From NCBI RefSeq assembly GCF_000240165.1, contig NC_017585.1:1488001-1552000 (forward strand): DNA of 64,000 nucleotides. Reading direction: 5' to 3'. Below, in pieces: positions 59,263-64,000 of this stretch. A program made the translations under genes and the position numbers. Each line of letters starts with the position of its first letter. The first letter of the stretch is position 1. The stretch is from Streptantibioticus cattleyicolor NRRL 8057 = DSM 46488. GTDB lineage: Bacteria > Actinomycetota > Actinomycetes > Streptomycetales > Streptomycetaceae. The notes beneath the pieces were generated by a model that saw only the letters and a list, made by a program, of their open reading frames with translations, was not told the DNA's origin and searched no databases.

Positions 59263-59425
59263 CCCCAACTCGTCAGAGCTTTGGCACTCCACGGCGTGAT
59301 CCCCGTACCGGGGAAGCCACTTGGGGTCACCCCTTGGGCCGGGGAGACCTATCCTGACCCTGGGCGTCTCTCGACGTCGTGGGGTCAGTGGCCGGTGTCC
59401 GTGCAGACGCCTCACCGAACGAGGT
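59263..59425 (-). promoter_or_regulatory. M-box (ykoK) Mg2+-sensing riboswitch
   Basis: Read on the minus strand the RNA shows the M-box landmarks in order: GTTCGGTGAGGC, GCACGGACACCGG, the conserved core ACGTCGAGAGACGCCC with GGGTCAG, AAGGGGTGACCCC, GTGGCTTCCCC and the 3' AGTGCCAAAGCTCTGACGA. This follows the B. subtilis mgtE leader closely, with GC-rich helices. Mg2+ binding compacts the RNA and turns expression off. Downstream on the same strand are a leader ORF, the VOC gene and the MgtC/SapB gene. No U-rich terminator is obvious, so control may act on translation or by Rho. Confidence 0.9.
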
Positions 59426-59512
59426 GCCTCTTCAAACCCCCACGAGTGTAGACCCCCACGCGGGCGGCGAGGTGACTTCCTGGCGAACTCTTGACGCGCC
59501 CGGTGAGCCGGA

Positions 59513-59713
59513 TCACGTTCCGCCCCCGCGCCCGGGCGGATCCGCCGTCGGCCCGGCACCGGCCGCCACGCGGGCGATCGTCAACCCCAGACCCACGGCG
59601 CGCACCGGCAGCCCCACCCCGTAGGCGTCCGCCACGGCGAGGAGCACCGGCCGGGCCAGCGGCAGCAGGCGACGCGCCACCGGGGGGACGGGCAGTGCGG
59701 TGATGAACGTCAT
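59513..59713 (-). CDS. Small hydrophobic protein, 66 residues
   Basis: GGAGGTG lies four bases before the ATG. The peptide begins MTFITALPVPPVARRLLPLA and has a hydrophobic/amphipathic centre (VLLAVADAYGVGLPVRAVGL) and a Gly/Pro-rich tail; one membrane segment is possible. Not a family I recognise. A 23-codon ORF with an equally good ribosome site precedes it on the same strand. Confidence 0.55.
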   Translation of the reverse strand: MTFITALPVPPVARRLLPLARPVLLAVADAYGVGLPVRAVGLGLTIARVAAGAGPTADPPGRGGGT

Positions 59714-59764
59714 GACACACCTCCACCGGATCGGCACCCGAGGCCATACCGGCGAGGCGGTCCG

Positions 59765-59836
59765 TCAGACGACGCGATGCGTGCCGGGTGCCCCAGGTGC
59801 GACGGAATGGGAGCCGGGACTGGTGCAGGGACTCAT
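59765..59836 (-). CDS. Small ORF of 23 codons with strong ribosome site
   Basis: GAGGAGGTG followed by six bases and ATG. The product begins MSPCTSPGSHSVAPG and is rich in Ser, Pro, Gly and one Cys. The stop is 51 bases before the 66-residue small protein gene, so it may be a leader peptide or half of a two-peptide unit. Too short for homology reasoning. Confidence 0.4.
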   Translation of the reverse strand: MSPCTSPGSHSVAPGAPGTHRVV

Positions 59837-60098
59837 CCCGTTCACCTCCTCGCACGCTCGGCGAACACATCCGGACGGGGGCGTGACGTGCCCCTCGGTC
59901 CAGGTTACGACTGCCGGCGACGGGACGGTACGCCGGAGCCACCCCGCCGTGCCGTGCGGGCACTCGTCACCCTCCGTGACCGGCGTTCGGCGCCGGTGAC
60001 GACCGGCCGGGGGAACCCCGTGAACGGCGTCGTCCGCACGTCACCCGTTCGCCCGCCCCACCGGTACCGGCCGGGCCCGGCGGGGCACAAGGGAAGGC

Positions 60099-60194
60099 AT
60101 GACTCGGTACGGGCCCCGCACGGGACGGTGGCGTCCGGTGCGCCGGACGCCCCGGCGCCGCGCGCCGCGCCGTTCCGCGCCGGGGGAGCGGTGA
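60099..60194 (+). CDS. Arg-rich 31-residue ORF overlapping the crtI start
   Basis: ATG after AAGGGAAGGC encodes a very basic peptide (MTRYGPRTGRWRPVRRTPRR at its start; more than a third Arg) that ends in TGA overlapping the GTG of crtI (GTGA). The GTG has its Shine-Dalgarno-like GGGGGAG only two bases away, too near for normal initiation, so crtI translation may depend on termination of this ORF. Could also be chance in GC-rich DNA. Confidence 0.4.
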   Translation: MTRYGPRTGRWRPVRRTPRRRAPRRSAPGER

Positions 60195-61750
60195 CCGGGC
60201 CGCGCACGGTGGCGGGGCCCACCGGGGACGTGGTGGTGGTCGGCGCCGGTCTCGCCGGGCTGGCGGCGGCGCTCCACCTGCTGGGCGCCGGGCGCCGGGT
60301 GACCGTGGTGGAACGGGCCGCCGGACCGGGCGGCTGCGCCGGACGGGTGGAACGCGGCGGATACCACATCGACACCGGCCCGACCGTTCTGACCATGCCG
60401 CACCTGCTGGACGAGGCGTTCGCCGCGGTCGGCGACGCGTTGTCCGCCCGGCTGGAACTGACCGAACTCCACCCCGCCTACCGCGCGCGCTTCGCCGACG
60501 GCGGCGTCCTCGACGTGCACACCCGCGCCGACGCGATGGAGGACGCGGTCCGTGACTTCGCCGGGCCGCGCGACGCCGCCGGGTACCGGGAGCTGCGGCG
60601 CTGGCTCGAACGCCTCCACCGGGTGCAGATGGGCCGCTTCATCGACCGCAACTTCGACTCCCCGGCGCAGTTGCTCCACCCCGATCTGGCGCGGCTGGCG
60701 GCGCTGGGCGGGTTCGGCCGGCTGGAGGCCCGGATCGCGCGGTTCGTCGGCGACGAGCGGCTGCGCCGGGTCTTCTCCTTCCAGGCGCTCTACGCCGGGG
60801 TGCCGCCGGCCCGGGCGCTGGCCGCGTACGCCGTGATCGCCTACATGGACACCGTGGCCGGGGTGTACTTCCCGCGTGGCGGCATGCACGCGGTGCCCCG
60901 CGCGCTGGCCGACGCCGCCCGCGACCACGGCGCCGAACTGCGCTACCGCGAGCGGGTGACACGCCTGGAGTGGCGGGCCGGCCGGGTGACCGCCGTCGTC
61001 ACCGACCACGACCGCGTTCCGTGCGACGCGGTGGTGCTCGCCTGCGAACCGGCCGCCGCCTACGCGTTGCTGGGACGCGCCCCACGGCGTCCGCTGCCGC
61101 TGCGCCACTCACCGTCCGCCGTCGTGCTGCACGCCGGCACCGACCGGACGTGGCCCGAACTGGCCCACCACACCCTCTCCTTCGGCGCCGCCTGGCACCG
61201 CACCTTCGAGGAACTGACCCGCACTGGCACCGTGATGAGCGACCCGTCGCTGCTGGTGACCCGGCCCACCACGCACGACCCCGCTCTCGCACCATCCGGC
61301 CGCCATCTGCACTACATCCTGGCGCCCTGTCCCAACACCGCCGTCGGCCCGGGACCGGCCGCGTGGCACACGCTGGCGCCGCGCTACCGCGACGGTCTGA
61401 TCCGCGAACTGGAACGCCGGGGGCTGTCCGGACTCGGCGCCGCGATCGAGGAGGAGGTCATGGTCACCCCGGCCGACTGGACGGCGCTCGGACACCGCGC
61501 CGGAACGCCGTTCTCACTCGCCCACACCTTCCCCCAGACCGGTCCGTTCCGCCCCGCCAACCTCGTCCGCGGCGCCGACAACGTCGTGCTGGCCGGCAGC
61601 GGCACCACACCCGGGGTCGGCGTGCCCATGGTGCTGATCTCCGGCAAGCTCGCCGCCGAACGCATCACGGGACGACGCGTCACCACGGCACGCCGCCGGG
61701 CCGTGACCACCACGCCACCGGCACCGTCCCCCCAGGACGCGGTGCGATGA
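60191..61750 (+). CDS. crtI: Phytoene desaturase
   Basis: A 519-residue FAD-dependent desaturase of the CrtI family. [20 protein letters not shown] binds [23 protein letters not shown] is the family follow-on motif, and [20 protein letters not shown] is the C-terminal CrtI signature. It converts phytoene toward lycopene by repeated desaturation. The longer upstream frame has no coding character, so GTG at 60191 is used. The stop overlaps the crtB start (ATGA), and crtB overlaps the Rieske gene, so the three form a tight operon. No crtE is visible upstream. Confidence 0.92.
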   Translation: MTGPRTVAGPTGDVVVVGAGLAGLAAALHLLGAGRRVTVVERAAGPGGCAGRVERGGYHIDTGPTVLTMPHLLDEAFAAVGDALSARLELTELHPAYRARFADGGVLDVHTRADAMEDAVRDFAGPRDAAGYRELRRWLERLHRVQMGRFIDRNFDSPAQLLHPDLARLAALGGFGRLEARIARFVGDERLRRVFSFQALYAGVPPARALAAYAVIAYMDTVAGVYFPRGGMHAVPRALADAARDHGAELRYRERVTRLEWRAGRVTAVVTDHDRVPCDAVVLACEPAAAYALLGRAPRRPLPLRHSPSAVVLHAGTDRTWPELAHHTLSFGAAWHRTFEELTRTGTVMSDPSLLVTRPTTHDPALAPSGRHLHYILAPCPNTAVGPGPAAWHTLAPRYRDGLIRELERRGLSGLGAAIEEEVMVTPADWTALGHRAGTPFSLAHTFPQTGPFRPANLVRGADNVVLAGSGTTPGVGVPMVLISGKLAAERITGRRVTTARRRAVTTTPPAPSPQDAVR

Positions 61751-62697
61751 GCGACCGGGAACTCGACGCGGCGGGCATCCACGACCCCCGACTGCGCGCG
61801 GCCTACCGACGGTGCCGTGCCCTCAACGCGGCGCACGGCAGGACCTACTTCCTCGCCACCCGGCTGCTGCCACCCGCCCGCCGCCCCGCGGTCCACGCGC
61901 TGTACGGCTTCGCCCGCTGGGCCGACGACATCGTGGACGGCCCCTCCCCGGCGGCCGGCCACCCACACCGGGCCACCCGGCTGACCGCACTCGCCGCCCA
62001 CCTCGCCGACGGCCTGCGCACCGGCCACAGCGACCAGCCGGTGGTCCGCGCCCTGGCCCACACCGCGGCCAACTACCGCATCGACCACCGCCACTTCCTG
62101 GACTTCATGGCCGCCATGCGGGCCGACCTGCGCGTCACCGGCTACGCCACCTTCCGGGAACTGCGCGGCTACATGCACGGTTCGGCCGCCGTCATCGGCC
62201 TCCAGATGCTGCCGGTGCTCGGCCACGTGGTCCCCCGCGACCAGGCCGAGCCGCACGCCGCCGCGCTGGGCGTCGCCTTCCAACTCACCAACTTCCTGCG
62301 GGACGTCGGCGAAGACCTCGACCGCGGCCGGGTGTACCTCCCCGCCGACCTGCTCGCCGCGCACGGCGTGGACCGCGAACGGCTGGCGTGGAGCCGGACC
62401 ACCGGACGCGCCGACCACCGGATCACCGCCGCGCTGGCCGACTTCGCCGCCCTCACCCGCGCCCACTACCGGCTCGCCCTCCCCGGCATCGCCATGCTCG
62501 ACCCCGTCGCCCGGCCCTGCATCCGCGCCGCCTGCGTGCTCTACGGTGGCATCGTCACCGCCGTCGAACGGGAGGGCTACCCGGTGCTCCAACGCCGTTG
62601 CGCCGTACCGCGCCGGGTCCGCGCCGCCGTCGCGGTGGACGGGCTCGGCCGGGTCGCCGCCGCCCGGGCCGCCTGCCGGAAACGGGGCCCGCGGTGA
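61747..62697 (+). CDS. crtB: Phytoene synthase
   Basis: A 316-residue head-to-head prenyl synthase. The first Asp-rich motif is in [10 protein letters not shown] and the second in [37 protein letters not shown] and the [14 protein letters not shown] segment are also typical. It joins two geranylgeranyl diphosphates to phytoene, the first committed carotenoid step. It overlaps crtI at its start and the Rieske gene at its end by four bases each, so expression is coupled. Confidence 0.94.
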   Translation: MSDRELDAAGIHDPRLRAAYRRCRALNAAHGRTYFLATRLLPPARRPAVHALYGFARWADDIVDGPSPAAGHPHRATRLTALAAHLADGLRTGHSDQPVVRALAHTAANYRIDHRHFLDFMAAMRADLRVTGYATFRELRGYMHGSAAVIGLQMLPVLGHVVPRDQAEPHAAALGVAFQLTNFLRDVGEDLDRGRVYLPADLLAAHGVDRERLAWSRTTGRADHRITAALADFAALTRAHYRLALPGIAMLDPVARPCIRAACVLYGGIVTAVEREGYPVLQRRCAVPRRVRAAVAVDGLGRVAAARAACRKRGPR

Positions 62698-63680
62698 CCG
62701 GACGCCGCCCGTCCCGCCCCCGCGTGCCGCTGACCGTACGGCGGCGTGCCGTGCCGTGGGAGCGCACGCGGCCCACCTGGCGGGAGGCCGACCCCGCGCT
62801 GATCGCCGAGGCGCTCGCCCGCGCCGAGGCACGCCCCACGGGCAACTGGTTCGTGCTCGCCGCCTCCCAACGCGTCACCGCCCGGCGCCCGTTGGGCCGT
62901 ACGGTGGCGGGCGTCGAGGTGGTGGCGTGGCGGGACGGCGACGGCCGGATCGCCGCCGGACCAGGTGCCTGCCCGCATCTGGGGGCGCCGCTGAAGGACG
63001 CGCGGATCTGCCACGGCACCCTGGTCTGCCACTGGCACGGGCTGGCGCTGGACGGCACCGCCCGCCCGGGATGGTCGCCGTACCCCGCCCACGACGACGG
63101 CGTGCTGGTGTGGGTACGGCTGGACCGGGCCGGCGGCGAGCCCCCGCTGGACCGCCCCGTGCTCCCGCCCCGTCCGGCCGCCGGCACCGCGCTGACCGCC
63201 GTGTACGACACCACCGGCACCTGCGAACCCCGGGACGTCGTCGCCAACCGCCTCGATCCGTGGCACGGCGCGTGGTTCCACCCGCACACCTTCGTCGATC
63301 TCACGGTCACCGAGGCGGGGCCGGAACGCGTCGTGGCCCAGGTGTCGTTCAAGGTGGCGGGACGCCTGGTGGTGCCGGTGCGGGCGGAGTTCACGGCGCC
63401 CGGGCCGCGTACCGTCGTGATGCGCGTCGCCGACGGGGAGGGGCGCGGCTCCGTGGTGGAGACGCATGCCACGCCGCTGGGCCGGGACGCGTCCGGGCGG
63501 CCCCGCACGGCGGTCGTGGAGGCGGTGGTCGCGGTCTCCGAGCGGCCCGGGTTCGCCGCGGTGCGCTCCGTGGCGCCGCTGGTGCGCCCGCTGGTACGGG
63601 CGGCGGCGGGCCGGTTGTGGCGGGACGACCTGGCGTACGCGGAACGCCGTTGGGCGCTGCGTGGTGGGGGGCGCGGCTGA
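62694..63680 (+). CDS. Rieske [2Fe-2S] protein of the carotenoid operon (DUF5914 type)
   Basis: A 328-residue protein. Residues 45-145 are a Rieske domain with both cluster motifs intact, ACPHLGAPL and VCHWHGL, two Cys and two His ligands. The C-terminal part ([20 protein letters not shown], then beta-rich strands) resembles Rieske oxygenase catalytic domains and the DUF5914 proteins that follow crtB in Streptomyces. A carotenoid-oxidising or electron-transfer role fits the context but is unproven. GTG overlaps the crtB stop. No standard reductase is nearby. Confidence 0.82.
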   Translation: MTGRRPSRPRVPLTVRRRAVPWERTRPTWREADPALIAEALARAEARPTGNWFVLAASQRVTARRPLGRTVAGVEVVAWRDGDGRIAAGPGACPHLGAPLKDARICHGTLVCHWHGLALDGTARPGWSPYPAHDDGVLVWVRLDRAGGEPPLDRPVLPPRPAAGTALTAVYDTTGTCEPRDVVANRLDPWHGAWFHPHTFVDLTVTEAGPERVVAQVSFKVAGRLVVPVRAEFTAPGPRTVVMRVADGEGRGSVVETHATPLGRDASGRPRTAVVEAVVAVSERPGFAAVRSVAPLVRPLVRAAAGRLWRDDLAYAERRWALRGGGRG

Positions 63681-63692
63681 GCCGCCGTGCCG

Positions 63693-64000
63693 TCAGCCGC
63701 GAAGTCCGCGCCGGTGGTCCGCGAGCCGGTGCAGGGCACGCAGCGCGGCCGTGCGGCCCCGGCGCGGCACCGTCCACAGGGTGTGTCCGCGCACCCCCCA
63801 GCGTTCCAGCAGCGTGTTGGCGGCGAGGAAACCGGTGGTGGCGGCGCGTTCCATCAGGGCGACGGGCAGATCGGCGCGGACCAGGTCGCCGGCGAGGACG
63901 ACGGCCGGGTGCGGGGTGCGGACGGTGGGCCGCGCCTCGTACCCGCCGACCGGGAAGAGCGGGCAGTCGTCGTGCCACTCGTGCCGGGCGTCGACGATCC
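63693..64000 (-). CDS. crtU: C-terminal part of CrtU (FAD-dependent carotenoid desaturase/methyltransferase), cut by window end
   Basis: The minus strand encodes the last 102 residues of an FAD enzyme: LAGDLVRADLPVALMERAAT, TGFLAANTLLERWGVRGHTL and WTVPRRGR to a TGA stop. The AGD...LPVALMERA...G...AAN pattern is the FAD-binding end of CrtU, which makes aromatic end groups from beta-carotene in isorenieratene synthesis. It converges on the Rieske gene with 12 bases between stops. The N-terminal part lies beyond the window. Given crtI and crtB, an isorenieratene-type pathway is likely. Confidence 0.8.
   Translation of the reverse strand, partial: IVDARHEWHDDCPLFPVGGYEARPTVRTPHPAVVLAGDLVRADLPVALMERAATTGFLAANTLLERWGVRGHTLWTVPRRGRTAALRALHRLADHRRGLRG

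Noticed and set aside
59290-59425. Possible c-di-AMP (ydaO) riboswitch on the plus strand
   Set aside because: The CGGGGAAGCCAC-like text is the complement of the M-box; the required CCGAAYCCGUCAGCUAACC element is absent and no plus-strand gene follows.
59777-60190. Longer crtI start upstream
   Set aside because: The extension is Arg/Pro/Gly-rich without folded-protein features and crosses the small ORF with its own ribosome site.

Overview
The DNA is very GC-rich, uses GTG starts freely, has strongly GC-biased third codon positions and carries typical Streptomyces families: modular PKS, S53 peptidase, DasR-type chitinase promoter, crt carotenoid genes, XRE/ImmA/MAB_1171c triad, CU044_2847 protein and nSTAND NTPase. 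The host is therefore a Streptomyces or close relative. The window looks like accessory chromosome: many small regulator/enzyme pairs, several decayed genes, two biosynthetic loci and one conflict-type locus. No rRNA, tRNA, CRISPR array, transposase or prophage was seen.

Region by region. (1) 10-18086: one giant modular type I PKS (loading module plus three extension modules, no thioesterase, C-terminal docking segment), followed 41 bp later by a stand-alone biotin carrier protein. The loading module has a collapsed KS and an AT with Cys in place of the nucleophilic Ser. (2) 18.2-27.7 kb: small enzymes and regulators: VOC protein, S53 sedolisin, SDR/AraC pair, TetX-like flavin monooxygenase, HxlR/NmrA pair, and a TetR whose own promoter shares a near-identical operator with the monooxygenase promoter. 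(3) 28.3-29.3 kb: a truncated aldolase-like gene joined out of frame to an MFS transporter tail, a deletion scar. (4) 29.3-33.3 kb: a two-gene trypsin / nSTAND NTPase / membrane / beta-propeller system with its Trypsin-co-occurring partner. (5) 33.6-48.9 kb: TetR and FAD dehydrogenase, chitinase under a DasR-like site, amidase with AtzG-like partner back to back with a decayed MFS gene and an MBL hydrolase, D-amino-acid-oxidase-like gene and LysR, DMT exporter and Lrp, alpha/beta hydrolase, LysR, and an unusual dehydrogenase/lumazine-binding-like fusion. (6) 49.0-52.0 kb: XRE, ImmA/IrrE metallopeptidase and MAB_1171c membrane operon, then a secreted lectin-like protein. (7) 52.2-56.6 kb: a compact RiPP locus: regulator, 36-residue precursor ending in a Cys-Ser-Cys-Gly-Cys / poly-Gly core, stem-loop, radical SAM/SPASM maturase, PqqD-like recognition protein and ABC exporter. 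I do not recognise the product; it is the best candidate here for an undescribed system. (8) 56.7-59.8 kb: a tandem DUF6924-type protein, then an Mg2+-sensing M-box riboswitch on the minus strand followed by a small leader ORF, a VOC gene and an MgtC/SapB gene. (9) 60.1-64.0 kb: carotenoid genes crtI, crtB and a Rieske protein in a tightly overlapped operon, converging on the 3' end of crtU at the window edge.

The recurring regulatory theme is local: many enzymes sit next to a regulator, and the DNA between them carries recognisable operators, often placed exactly inside a -35/-10 promoter with 17-bp spacing. All family assignments come from reading motifs; no database search was run.
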